DNA of 60,646 bases, from NCBI GenBank assembly GCA_964451365.1, contig CAYVIB010000032.1, positions 1 to 60,646 on the forward strand, given 5' to 3'. A model generated the notes under the pieces. It searched no databases, was not told where the DNA came from, and saw nothing but the letters and a program-made list of their open reading frames with translations. Source of the DNA: CAYVIB01 sp964451365. GTDB taxonomy: Bacteria > Pseudomonadota > Gammaproteobacteria > Pseudomonadales > Cellvibrionaceae. This document shows positions 1-9,530 of this stretch, in pieces. Every line of letters starts with the position of its first letter. Within the stretch, counting starts at the first letter, position 1. Position numbers and translations under genes: made by a program.

Positions 1-633
1 TTAGCTGCGCGAGCGATAGGTTCATTGATCAATCGCATAAACCAGCTGATATCGGGCGAGGTTATCCTGTTTAAATTTCTAAGTGATTGTGAATGATCGT
101 TTCCTTTAACCAAAAAGCTGCTTGCAGTGCATGAGTCCAAGGTTTCGGCGGTAGGCAAAAATGCAGCGCTGAACACCCACGCTAACAACTTGCTCTCCAA
201 GTTCGGATCTCGGCATAGAGACAAACGCTGCAATCTTGCTTGCAGGATGAAAATACGTGGCCAATCAAGTCTGGTGGTTATGAGCTAATGCCCTCGTAAT
301 TAATCCACTGCCTATCAAGATCCAAACGCCTGCCAAGTGCACAAAGTCCCTAAACGACAGCTATAATTAGCAATTCGAGCCTTCAGAAGGCGGTTGGTTG
401 GGTGTTTCGGGAATACTTACAATCCAGGTTGCGTCAAAGTTCGTCGGGCAGTCAGCTTCTGCAAGATAAAGTTAAAACCGCTTTTATACCAGATATAGCG
501 GCTGATCAATAACCAGCTTACCAGGATTTGACACGCCAAATGCTAACCTCCCGCTCCGACCTTCCAAAACAGGCAGCTCCCGGTTCACGTCGAGAGTGAC
601 GGCATGGGTTTCAATTATCGGTAGCCATTAATA
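1..633. other. no recognisable gene
   Basis: No open reading frame of useful length and no RNA or repeat was recognised on either strand. It includes the upstream region of the large lipoprotein gene that begins at 634. No clear -35/-10 pair could be assigned. Confidence 0.4.
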
Positions 634-3600
634 GTGAGAAAAAGTTTGATGAATCTTCTGTTGCGAACGCTGATTTACACGTTGATCGCCCTGAACCTGT
701 ACATGATGACAGGGTGCGAAAGTCGCTCCCGCTCCGATGCGGAAGCCACGGACCCAAAAGCATTCGGCCGGGCCGATGTGCTGGTATTTTCAAAAACCGC
801 CGGCTATCGGCATGAATCCATTCCCGCCGGTATAGAGGCCATTAAACGCCTGGGAGTCCAGAATGGGTTTTCCGTGTACGCCACGGAGGACGCCTCGATA
901 TTCAACGACAAGACACTCAAGCACTTCAAGGCGCTGGTGTTCCTGAATACCACGCTCAACGTGCTGGACGACAACCAGCAGTTGGCGATGGAGCGTTTTA
1001 TTCAGGCGGGCGGCGGTTTCGTGGGAATTCACTCGGCGGCGGATACCGAGTGGGAAGGGGACTGGTACTGGTACCGAAACCTGGTGGGCGCCGTGTTCAA
1101 GAATCACCCGAGTTCGCCGAGTAACGTGCAGGAGGCGAGTGTCGAGGTGGTGGATACAAACCATCCCGCCACGGAGAACTTGCCAGCCACATTTACCATT
1201 GCCGACGAGTGGTATAACTACCGCGACTTTTATTCTTTTACCCGGCCTTTGCTCTCGCTGGATGAATCGACCTATACCGGTGGCGAGCATGGGGATCATC
1301 ATCCCATTGCGTGGTACCACGAATACGATGGCGGCCGTTCGTTTTACACCGGTCTGGGTCACGCACCGGAAAATTTTTCTGATGAACGTTTTCTTGCCCA
1401 CCTGCTGGGAGGCATCCAATATGTGATGGGCAAGGGCGAACCGCTGGACTACAGTGACGTTCGGCCCGAAAGCGACCGCTTCGTGAAAAAGCCGTTGGTC
1501 GAGGGCCTGAATGAACCAATGAGTTTCGACTTCCTGCCCAACGGCGACGCGATTATCGCGGAACGCCGGGGAGCGTTGAAACTCGTTCGCCAGGGCAGTG
1601 CCGAGGTGGTTGAGTTGGGAAGCCTGGAAGTGGCCTATCTCAACTACGAGGAGATGGGCTTGCAGGGTGTGGCGGTGGACCCGGATTTCGAAAACAGCAA
1701 GCTGGTGTATATGACCTATACCTCAGCCGACGAAAAGCAGAACCTGTTCTGGCGTGTGTCGCGCTTCAAGTGGAAAGACAATGGCATTGATTTCGATTCG
1801 GAAGAAATGATGTTGCAGTTTGGTTTGGACCGCAATTGTTGCCACATGGGGGGCGATATCCAGTTTGGCGAGAATGGCGAACTGTTTTTTTCCGCTGGCG
1901 ATAACACCAGTCCGCGCGACCAGGACGGCTATGCCCCCATCGATTTTCGGCCCGACCGAACCAAGGACGATGCCTTGCGCAGCTCGGGCAATACCATGGA
2001 CCTGCGCGGAAAAGTCCTGCGCATTCGCCCGTTGCCCTATGGCGAGAAAAATCCGGATTATCGCAACGCGCCTTATGAAATTCCCGAAGACAACTTGTTT
2101 CCGAATGGCGAGGGCGGGCGTGCGGAAATTTATGTGATGGGCGCGCGTAACCCGTTCACCATTACTTACGATCGCGATACAAGTACGTTGTTTTATGGCG
2201 ACGTCGGCCCTGATGCGCAGGAGTTTCATCCGCGAAGGGGCCCGGGCGGTTTCGATGAAATAAACCGGGTAACCGCGGCGGGCAATTTCGGCTGGCCCCT
2301 CGTTATCGGCAACAACCAGCCTTACGTCGATTACAACTTTGCCACCGGCAAATCAGGCGAAGCGTTCAATCCCGCCGCACCGGAAAACAAATCCCCGCGC
2401 AATACCGGCGCGCGTATCCTGCCGCCGGCTCAACCGGCATGGATATGGTATCCGTACGGTATGTCCAGCGAATTTCCCGAAATGGGCAGCGGCGGTCGCA
2501 CCGCACTGGTGGCTGATGTCTTCCGCTCAAAAAACTACCCGGCAGGCAAACACCGTTATCCAAAATACTATGACGGTAAATTGTTTATCGTCGAGTTTAT
2601 GCGCCGCTGGGTAAAAGTGGTGAGCTTCGACGAGCAGGGCCGGATTTTGAAAATCGAACCGTTTGCGCCGCGGATAGAATACTCCCTGCCGATTGATGCG
2701 CGGTTCGGCCCCGACGGGACTCTCTATGTTCTGGAGTATGGGCAGGCGTGGTTTACCGGCAACCCGGACGCGCGTTTAAGCCGCGTGGAATATGTTGGTT
2801 CAGGCAATCGCCCGCCCAACGCGGTGATTACCCTGGACGCGTTCCAGGGTGTTGCACCGCTGACCGTGACGGCATCCGCCGCGCAATCGGAAGACAGGGA
2901 AGGGGATGCGGTGACATTTGCCTGGCACGCCTCAAATGGTGAGCAAGCGGCTGGGGAGATTGCGAAATTTACCTTCACCGAACCGGGGAGGCATACCATT
3001 ACGCTTGTGGCGACTGATGCGCTGGGAGAAAAAGCCGATACCCGTGCGGCGGTGGAAGTAGGAAATGCACCTCCACAGGTGGATATCGGGCTCGAAGGAA
3101 ATAACAGCTTTTTCTGGCCGGACGAAACGACGCGAAAATACAGCGTCAACGTAACCGACAAGGAGGACGGAACAATTACCGATGGCGCGCGCATCAAATT
3201 CGATTTTGCATCCAGTAAAGATCCCGACGAAAACCTGGGACACCAAACCGCGTCAGCGGAAGAGATTGGGCCTGAACTGGTCGAGCAAAATGGTTGCGGT
3301 GCCTGCCATCGAATCGAAGGGCAGTCCGCCGGGCCGGCATTCCTGGATGTCGCGCAAAAGTACCGCAACGACGAGAACGCCGTTAACTACCTGACCAATA
3401 AAATTGCGTCCGGCGGCAACGGCGTCTGGGGAGAAATTAATATGCCTTCGTTTGCCCACCTGAGCGTGGAACAACGCCAGGCGCTTGCGACATATGTGCT
3501 CTCGCTGGCCGACCCGGCGGGGCCGCGCGGCCTGCCGATGTCCGGCGAGGTAACGCTGGACCGCCACGAATTTACCGCCGGGCAACTTGACTCCGATAAC

Positions 3601-4113
3601 CTGCCGCCCTGGATACCGGTGGAGGAAAACTATATTTTTTCCGCGTCGTATCAGGATAAAGGCGGGGAAGTCATTGGCCCGATTGCTACCGAGCGCGCGG
3701 TTACTCTGACCCGGCCGCGCCTGTTCCTGGCGTTTGCGGTTGATGAAAAATCCCTGCCTGAAGGAGTGATTGTCGACCGTCACCAGCGCATGGTGCTAAG
3801 TGCGAATGCGCGGGGAGAGCGCTGGCATGTTGTCGATGTCGGCGAGTGGGACCTGACGGATATTAAATCCTTCCGCCTGGGCTATTGGGTCGCTGGCGAC
3901 GCGGCGCCCTGGGAATTTGAACTGCGCGTTGGTTCGGCGGAGGGAAGTGTTGTCGGCCGTGGCGAGTTGAATGGCCCGGTGTCCGATTCATACACCAGAA
4001 GCTCTGCAACCCTTCAGAATACCAACGGCAGGCAGCGGTTATTCCTGGCAGTGCGCTGCACCGATTCCGACCAGAGCACACTTCGAATGTTTGATCTGTC
4101 TTTTCACCGGTAG
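634..4113 (+). CDS. ThuA / sorbosone dehydrogenase / PKD / cytochrome c multidomain lipoprotein
   Basis: Large surface lipoprotein of 1159 residues. A signal peptide ends in a lipobox with Cys28 (MMTGC). Domains in order: ThuA-like (about 45-270), a glucose/sorbosone dehydrogenase beta-propeller (about 300-720, with a CCHMGG His segment like the catalytic His region of soluble PQQ glucose dehydrogenase), a PKD/Ig domain (about 735-820), a class I cytochrome c (C888-G-A-C-H892, probable distal Met in NMPSF), and a C-terminal region (about 970-1159) resembling a CBM6-like sandwich. Likely role: PQQ-dependent oxidation of a sugar or polysaccharide end, passing electrons to its own heme; ThuA-like domains occur in sugar metabolism. 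It starts at GTG 634; ATG 649 in frame is an alternative. It stands alone, with a REP-like hairpin just after the stop. Domain identities are fairly sure; substrate and CBM call are inference. Confidence 0.9.
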   Translation: MRKSLMNLLLRTLIYTLIALNLYMMTGCESRSRSDAEATDPKAFGRADVLVFSKTAGYRHESIPAGIEAIKRLGVQNGFSVYATEDASIFNDKTLKHFKALVFLNTTLNVLDDNQQLAMERFIQAGGGFVGIHSAADTEWEGDWYWYRNLVGAVFKNHPSSPSNVQEASVEVVDTNHPATENLPATFTIADEWYNYRDFYSFTRPLLSLDESTYTGGEHGDHHPIAWYHEYDGGRSFYTGLGHAPENFSDERFLAHLLGGIQYVMGKGEPLDYSDVRPESDRFVKKPLVEGLNEPMSFDFLPNGDAIIAERRGALKLVRQGSAEVVELGSLEVAYLNYEEMGLQGVAVDPDFENSKLVYMTYTSADEKQNLFWRVSRFKWKDNGIDFDSEEMMLQFGLDRNCCHMGGDIQFGENGELFFSAGDNTSPRDQDGYAPIDFRPDRTKDDALRSSGNTMDLRGKVLRIRPLPYGEKNPDYRNAPYEIPEDNLFPNGEGGRAEIYVMGARNPFTITYDRDTSTLFYGDVGPDAQEFHPRRGPGGFDEINRVTAAGNFGWPLVIGNNQPYVDYNFATGKSGEAFNPAAPENKSPRNTGARILPPAQPAWIWYPYGMSSEFPEMGSGGRTALVADVFRSKNYPAGKHRYPKYYDGKLFIVEFMRRWVKVVSFDEQGRILKIEPFAPRIEYSLPIDARFGPDGTLYVLEYGQAWFTGNPDARLSRVEYVGSGNRPPNAVITLDAFQGVAPLTVTASAAQSEDREGDAVTFAWHASNGEQAAGEIAKFTFTEPGRHTITLVATDALGEKADTRAAVEVGNAPPQVDIGLEGNNSFFWPDETTRKYSVNVTDKEDGTITDGARIKFDFASSKDPDENLGHQTASAEEIGPELVEQNGCGACHRIEGQSAGPAFLDVAQKYRNDENAVNYLTNKIASGGNGVWGEINMPSFAHLSVEQRQALATYVLSLADPAGPRGLPMSGEVTLDRHEFTAGQLDSDNLPPWIPVEENYIFSASYQDKGGEVIGPIATERAVTLTRPRLFLAFAVDEKSLPEGVIVDRHQRMVLSANARGERWHVVDVGEWDLTDIKSFRLGYWVAGDAAPWEFELRVGSAEGSVVGRGELNGPVSDSYTRSSATLQNTNGRQRLFLAVRCTDSDQSTLRMFDLSFHR

Positions 4114-4134
4114 CTTCCCTGGTTCATTCCCCGT

Positions 4135-4155
4135 GGGCAGCCCTTGCGGCTGCCC
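4135..4155. repeat. REP-like hairpin, copy 1
   Basis: Perfect 8-bp inverted repeat GGGCAGCC / GGCTGCCC around CTTGC, 21 nt after the stop of the preceding lipoprotein gene. It is related to the copies at 31908, 54673 and 58429. It may also act as a weak terminator, although there is no T-run. Confidence 0.6.
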
Positions 4156-4798
4156 GGTACAAGCTGTTGAAATGCTGAAACAGCATGGCCATTTTTGCCC
4201 TGCGTTATGACGTGTTTTTGATAGAGAGAAGGAACTGACGCGGGGCATTGTTATTGCAATTGTGTTTTGATCTTCTGGGCACTCAGTTCATGGCGGAGGA
4301 TGGTATTGCGCTCCGAAGCCGGGACCGTCTTGTCGGAACCTGGAAGCTTGTTGATCCAAAGGACGAAGAGGAGAAAGCATTTCATTTGAACCTACAAGCT
4401 GATCTCAAGGAACGCAGGATGGGTAGAGGTTAATGGTGTATCGCGTTAAGGAAGGAATATCCTTCCATGATGCAGCTGGTACGGGAGTAGCATGTACGTT
4501 TACGCCGTTAGTGAAAGTGTCCTTCGATTCGTTGGTTGGTTACTCTCCATAATTGTCTAATCGCAAGTTAGCCGGGGATTGGATTTTTCGAATTGCCCAA
4601 ACGGCCTGAACTTTTCCCGGTCTTCCCTACCTAAAGTAAAAGCATTTTCCGCAACACCAGCTGAAATCAGCTAAGCGGTTGTTGGCACCACCACCTCTCC
4701 CATTCGGGAAAATAATCACAACAAGAAGTTCCGTAGCTTAAGAGCTATCCCTTCGCCGGGATGAACGGTGGCGCCGCTTTATAAAGGGAGGTATGAAA
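4156..4798. other. intergenic, no supported gene
   Basis: About 640 bases without a convincing gene. A 61-codon ORF at 4248-4433 lacks a ribosome binding site and resembles no known family. The 3' end carries the strong AAGGGAGG ribosome binding site (4784-4791) of the SGNH hydrolase gene. Confidence 0.4.
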
Positions 4799-5566
4799 AT
4801 GGCAGGTCCCAGGTTGATGGCGGTCTTATTGATTTCCGTTGCGTGCAATATTTTTGCCATAACAGTAGTTGCGTATGCGGTGCACGAGAGGGGTGGATTC
4901 GTCTATTTGAAAGGCAAGATCGCACAGGTATTTAACCAGGGAAGGGATAGCCAGTTTAGCGCTTACTATCTAAACCGCGTCAGCGTATTCAAAAACCTGA
5001 AAAATTTTCGGGATGACATTTACTTTATCGGCGACAGCATTACGGATATAAGTGAGTGGCAGGAGTTGCTTTCAAACTCCGATGTAAAGAATAGAGGGAT
5101 TAACGGAGATACAACAACTGGCGTTCTGCACAGAATGGATGAAGTGATTGAAGGCAACCCGCGCAAGGTGTTCCTGATGTGTGGAATCAATAATTTTCAA
5201 AGAAACATACCAATTGAGCAAACTCTTAGTGAATATAAACAGATAGTGCTTGAGCTGCGGAGAATAACACCGCCGCCAGAAATTTATCTTCAGAGCGTTA
5301 TTCCGATAAACAGAGCGCTGTATCGCGAAAACGTTGTGACCAGATTTCCGTCGATACATGTGCCGGAAAAGGAAGAGGTTGTCAAATTAAACGAAGCGAT
5401 TGAGGAGCTGGCTGGCCAGTACGGCAACGTGTTTTATGTTGATTTGGCGCCGTTGCATGATGATCGCGGCGACCTTATTGCCGAATACACAATCGACGGG
5501 CTTCACTTAAACGGTGTTGGCCTGGCCGCATGGGCGGAAATTGTCGAGCCACTGCTTAATGGCTAA
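4799..5566 (+). CDS. SGNH/GDSL-family hydrolase, membrane-anchored or secreted
   Basis: SGNH-fold esterase or deacetylase. Block I is FIGDSITD (nucleophile Ser), block II RGINGDTT, block III CGINNF (Asn) and block V DGLHLN (Asp-His), so all four family blocks are present. An N-terminal hydrophobic segment (about residues 5-27) suggests a signal anchor, with the catalytic domain in the periplasm. The ORF opens at ATG 4793, but the AAGGGAGG ribosome binding site lies only one base before it. ATG 4799, seven bases from that site, is the better start (255 residues). Family members act on acyl or acetyl esters, including those on polysaccharides, which would suit the nearby glycoside hydrolase. 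The actual substrate cannot be told from sequence. Confidence 0.85.
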   Translation: MAGPRLMAVLLISVACNIFAITVVAYAVHERGGFVYLKGKIAQVFNQGRDSQFSAYYLNRVSVFKNLKNFRDDIYFIGDSITDISEWQELLSNSDVKNRGINGDTTTGVLHRMDEVIEGNPRKVFLMCGINNFQRNIPIEQTLSEYKQIVLELRRITPPPEIYLQSVIPINRALYRENVVTRFPSIHVPEKEEVVKLNEAIEELAGQYGNVFYVDLAPLHDDRGDLIAEYTIDGLHLNGVGLAAWAEIVEPLLNG

Positions 5567-5741
5567 TGTGTTTGTTGGTATTTAAAGTCAACCATTAATT
5601 TGTCTGAAAGTCGCATCCGGGTGTCGATGGCCAAATTATTACCCGGATTACCCATTGGATCAGACCGGTCTTCAACCTAAGATCATAGTCAAGTGCCGCT
5701 GGGCGGCTTTGTTTATGAACGAAATAAGGGGAGAAGAAAAA

Positions 5742-5840
5742 ATGCCGACAAAGGAAGTTGCGGATTCTATGATAATGAATCTTCAGGTTCAGGGGGAAAT
5801 TCAAACCGCGATCGTCGATGAAAGGTTTGTTCAGCCATAG
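5742..5840 (+). CDS. unrecognised 32-residue peptide
   Basis: Small ORF with a good ribosome binding site (AAGGGGAG at 5726-5733, 8 bases before ATG 5742), closed by TAG and followed 10 bases later by a perfect 15-bp terminator-like hairpin. The peptide is acidic, starts MPTKEVAD and ends DERFVQP. It has no signal peptide, no transmembrane helix and no Cys. An in-frame upstream ATG (5715) has no ribosome binding site. It could be a small regulatory peptide, a peptide precursor, or part of an unrecognised sRNA. Function is unknown; that it is translated is inference from the initiation signal. Confidence 0.45.
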   Translation: MPTKEVADSMIMNLQVQGEIQTAIVDERFVQP

Positions 5841-5850
5841 CCGGTGGGAG

Positions 5851-5888
5851 CCTATAAAGAGCGGGAGAATCCGCCCGCTCTTTATAGG
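5851..5888. terminator. bidirectional terminator hairpin
   Basis: Perfect 15-bp inverted repeat: left arm 5851-5865 (CCTATAAAGAGCGGG), right arm 5874-5888, 8-base loop. The A/T-rich outer stem supplies U-tracts on both strands. It lies between the convergent 32-residue ORF and the GH16 gene. Confidence 0.8.
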
Positions 5889-5904
5889 TTAACGGTTTCG
5901 ATTG

Positions 5905-7320
5905 CTATTCGACACTGCAGCCGGGTGTGCTGATGGATGTGCTCGACGCCCCCTGCATGCCAAAACTGGTGCTCTGCCCAGGCGCGAGGTTTCCATTGTA
6001 ACCACCGTTAGTGCCGCTTAAATTACTGCCGGAGCCCGAAATATTAATTCCCCAGGCATTTGTGATCGTTACGGATTGATTGAAACCGAGGGTTGCTGTC
6101 CAGCCGCTGACCGGTGTGGTGCCGTTGTTGGTGATGGTGAAATTATTGAGCACGAATCCGCTGCCCCAGGAGTCCACGCTGCCGGGGGTGCATGTCAGGC
6201 CGCTCCCGGAACCACCCGAAGAAGAGCTTGAGCTGCTGGAGGAACTGGAGCTTGTGGACGAGGTAGAACTGGAGCTTGAAGAAGAACTGGAACTTGACGA
6301 GGAGGAACTGGAACTCAACGAGTTCGATACATAACAGGCCTTTACCGTCCCGGAAATTGGATCGCCGAAAGTGGAATTTCCACAACTGATACTGCTGGTG
6401 GCGGTTTGATAGTTAAACTGTCCGTCGGCTCCGTAAGCGACTTGCCGGATGCCGGTAAAGCGGCAGGTTTCACCCTCGCTGGCACAAAACGAATAACCCG
6501 CCGGGCCTCCGCCGTCTTCCACACTGCGGCCTACATACACCCAATCAACCCGCATATTGGTGTCGCCGCTCGGGCCGGGTTCACCGGAGGAGCCCTCCAT
6601 TTGCAGGTTCAAAATAATCCACATGGGTTTGTTAACAAAATTCGCTCGATGCTGCGCCTGCCACTGATCGTCAATATAGTAATGAATGTCTATTTCAGTG
6701 TCGTTTACCTTCGTCATCCAGACGCGATAGGTATGCCAGTTTCCGGGACTGGACACAGTGGTTTGTTTACTTTGCCAGCTTCCGGTGTAAGTGTTTTGCC
6801 AGTTAACGTTACTGCCTTTGAATTCCATAATATCGCTTTCAGGTGGCCAGCTGTTGGCACCGGTCAGCCAAAAGGCGGGCCAGGTGCCACGTGCGGAAGG
6901 TGCCTGAATGCGGGCCTCCAACTCGTAGTTGGGATAATTGTCATTTATCAGGACCTTGTGCTTGGCGTGAACCGCGCCTGAGTGATAACGGATGGGCAAA
7001 TACGGGTCGGCACTGCTGTCCCCCTCGTTCCAATCAATTCTGGAAGCTTTTAAAGTGAGTATGCCGCTACTTAAGGAAATGTGATTGTGGTCGCTCGAAC
7101 TGCCGTACATTCTGGCGGTGCCGTTGTGGTCGGAGCCCCAGGGATAGAGATAATTCCACGTGGATTCAAACTCAGCGTAACTGTTGAATGAGTCGCCGTC
7201 GATAACGGTTTCCCAGGCGGCAAATGCTGGGTTGCCAAGCAATGCCGCGCATAGAATGGCCAGAGAACGTTTTGAAAAAAATAAATACTTTTGGCGTTGT
7301 GAATGTATCTTCTTAAACAT
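5905..7320 (-). CDS. secreted GH16 glycoside hydrolase with poly-Ser linker and CBM2
   Basis: Secreted beta-glucanase-type enzyme of 471 residues. A signal peptide is cleaved after AFA. The GH16 catalytic domain (about 35-265) carries ESDIMEF, with nucleophile E161, D163 and acid/base E166. A small Cys-containing module (about 275-335) follows, then a linker made almost wholly of Ser (about 338-375), then a C-terminal CBM2 with its Cys pair (CTPGS ... TPGCS). The ORF opens at GTG 7329, but ATG 7320 lies 6 bases after AAGGTG and is preferred. The CBM2 predicts binding to crystalline cellulose, chitin or xylan. The GH16 subfamily (laminarin, mixed-linkage glucan, agar or carrageenan) was not resolved. 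The poly-Ser linker is typical of Cellvibrionaceae secreted hydrolases. Confidence 0.93.
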   Translation of the reverse strand: MFKKIHSQRQKYLFFSKRSLAILCAALLGNPAFAAWETVIDGDSFNSYAEFESTWNYLYPWGSDHNGTARMYGSSSDHNHISLSSGILTLKASRIDWNEGDSSADPYLPIRYHSGAVHAKHKVLINDNYPNYELEARIQAPSARGTWPAFWLTGANSWPPESDIMEFKGSNVNWQNTYTGSWQSKQTTVSSPGNWHTYRVWMTKVNDTEIDIHYYIDDQWQAQHRANFVNKPMWIILNLQMEGSSGEPGPSGDTNMRVDWVYVGRSVEDGGGPAGYSFCASEGETCRFTGIRQVAYGADGQFNYQTATSSISCGNSTFGDPISGTVKACYVSNSLSSSSSSSSSSSSSSSSSTSSTSSSSSSSSSSSSGGSGSGLTCTPGSVDSWGSGFVLNNFTITNNGTTPVSGWTATLGFNQSVTITNAWGINISGSGSNLSGTNGGYNGNLAPGQSTSFGMQGASSTSISTPGCSVE

Positions 7321-8203
7321 GATTGACACCTTTTTGTTTGTTGTTTTGTAGAAAACGAAAAAGGAAGTATCGCCATTATGATTCTGGCGCCTGGCTTAAG
7401 GAGCAGGTTATTTGCCAAACGGCTAAAAAAGGATAACTCCTCTTTCAAACCGGGCTTAGCTGTATTCGTGTTGTGAGGTTGTCGGTAATATGCTGGTATT
7501 TACTCACAACTCGTTTCAGGAACGGCATCTGCTGGAGTGTGTATTTGTTATTGGATATCCGGAAACGGCGATATATTAGCCTGAAAGACTTTATACGGCT
7601 ACCGGCAGATAGAATGAATATCGTTTTTTGGGAACTGGATTTAAATCCAACTAGAGGTTTTGGAAAGGCGGGTGATATTGTTATCCCGTCTGGTCTTTGT
7701 TTGAGGAAAAACCGGCGACACTTAATTTTGCTATACCCGCATTTTCGAAGAAGAAAAGAACGGGTGCAACTTTTCAAGGTGGGCTGGTCAATTTCCAAAA
7801 TAAGAAGTGCCAGTACTAAAAGCTGGTGTCGGCCATTTTCTTTGAGAAAAAGGAAGAACGAAGAAACCGGGACATATCCATTTCTCCTGGTGTGGTGTAA
7901 CGAATAGTATGTGCATATCAGCGAGTCACCAAGCGGCGCACTTGTGCAGGCATATTGGGCATATGTCAAGCAAATGCAAGCCTTCCGCTCCTGCTATCGG
8001 CCCTCACCTACATCCATATAAGCGACACGGCAGAGGGCCGCTTGGAGGCTCGCCCGAAGGGTGCCCAGATTGACCGCCGCTATGTTGCGGCATTTACATC
8101 ACTTTCCTTAATTTTTACAACTCCGATACCGAGCAGGCGGAAGCCCCGCTTGTTTGGCGCCAGTCAAAAAAGCCAAATAAATTAATAACTTATAAATAAA
8201 AAG
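7321..8203. other. intergenic, no supported gene
   Basis: About 880 bases between the divergent GH16 gene and the carbohydrate-binding pseudogene. Overlapping ORFs on both strands (7445-7969 minus, 7473-7907 plus) are basic, resemble no family and lack ribosome binding sites. The segment probably holds the promoters of both flanking genes. Confidence 0.4.
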
Positions 8204-9190
8204 GTGTACCTATGTTGCGGTGGAGATGACAACAATAATAACGATTCATTCCCAACCCAAACCCCTACGCCGTCTCCAACTCCGGAGCCATCCCCGACCC
8301 CTACGCCATCGCCAACACCGACTGCCTTGGAGCTACCGCTTGATGCGGGTTGGCGTGCAAACCCCGAGTCACTGCAGTTGACTTATTCGTCGGACGGAGT
8401 CTCCTATCAGTTATCGCTGCAGATGATCAACTCGTCTATGATCTTACCGAGTTAGACAGCCTGTACAATGCAACCATGACGTTTGAGTTGTCGGTGAGTC
8501 AGGAAATACTTGATTCCGGCACTAACATACAACCGATTGCCCAGTTGAAATCAGGCGAGTGGCCGGGTCATTGGGATTGCTGGATTAACATGCGGACCTG
8601 ACACTCACCGCTAAAGAGTTTGAATGTGTGATAACTACGGAAACACTGGTGGACGAGATCGAGGCCGGGTTCCAGATGGGAATCCAAGCGAAAAATGAGG
8701 GTACACCGTCCGGTTCTGTAATGATCCACAGTTTCACAATAACACCGGCAAGTTCAGAGCCGACGCCGACGCCAACTCCCGAACCTGGAGCAAGTATCAT
8801 TTCCAACGGCGGCTTTGAAAGCGACACCGTGAAGGCAATAACTCTCTGGAGATGACGGTGACTACGTTGGGAACCAATCCTTGGGACCCGCAGGCAACCA
8901 ACACTTTTGCGGCGGAAGCCGGTGATTATGTGGCGTCTGTCTGGGTGGATGGTCCGTCCGGAGCCGACGTTAATTTTGTTGTTCAGTTGCCGGTCGATCC
9001 TTGGACCCGGTTAGGCGAACTGGAAACTACGCTGGATGCGACGGAAGGAGAATTCCAGGAAATCACTTTTAATTTCACTGTCGAGTCGGCAGTTGATATT
9101 CAGGCTGCTTTGCACGGGGGTTACGAAGGTAACGTCGATGCTGTAATTTACTGGGACGGCGTTGTTATTGCTCCCGTCGTTGCGGAATAG
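8204..9190 (+). pseudogene. decayed carbohydrate-binding lipoprotein
   Basis: One former reading frame is spread over three frames. It begins near 8204 with CCGGDDNNNND (typical just after a lipobox Cys), then a Pro/Thr/Ser linker, a first beta-sandwich module, a second Pro/Thr linker, and a CBM4/9-like module (SNGGFES ... GGYEGN ... YWDGV) ending at 9190. The frame moves in the same sense three times, near 8405-8425, 8590-8625 and 8830-8850, as expected for three one-base losses. A ribosome binding site and ATG at 8211, matching the GH16 leader, run straight into the post-lipobox sequence in another frame, so the signal-peptide region appears deleted. Sequencing error could explain the frameshifts but not the missing signal peptide. 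Confidence 0.75.
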
Positions 9191-9222
9191 TTGATTTACC
9201 TAGTTCGCATAATCGCGCTGAG

Positions 9223-9249
9223 AAAACCCCGGCTTCGCCGGGGTTTTTT
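9223..9249 (+). terminator. rho-independent terminator
   Basis: AAAACCCCGGC (9223-9233), TTC loop, GCCGGGG followed by a run of T. A strong intrinsic terminator 32 bases after the pseudogene stop. Confidence 0.9.
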
Positions 9250-9530
9250 ATCCAGCATATACTAATTGTACGATGACGAATTTATCCAGATAATATGTCT
9301 GCCAAGCTGGCGTGGCTTAACAAAAGCTTGTTGACTTAGATATTTTTTTAGGTTTTTCAGAATCTATCGTGCTACTGTGTGACCCGCATTTTATTTCTTC
9401 CAAGCCTGTAGATTGGGAGGAGCGAAGTGAACTCCAATACGTTTTTGCGAACCCACATTGGGATCTCAAAGCTCACGACGTTAAAAGGTGTCGATGAAAT
9501 TTCGTTAAACCAAGCGCAGGATAACCACAC
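9250..9530. other. intergenic with a small hairpin
   Basis: No gene seen. Near 9410-9445 a short imperfect hairpin (TTGGGAG ... CTCCAA) resembles the dispersed 'gene-flanking' hairpins common in gammaproteobacteria, but only one copy was found here. Confidence 0.3.

Noticed and set aside
4248..4433. 61-codon frame before the SGNH gene
   Set aside because: No ribosome binding site and no resemblance to a family.
6080..6334. Glu/Leu-rich frame opposite the GH16 linker
   Set aside because: Mirror of the poly-Ser codon repeats on the other strand; not a gene.
7445..7969. Two overlapping opposite frames before the CBM pseudogene
   Set aside because: Basic, unrelated to any family; both strands open at once in an AT-rich gap.
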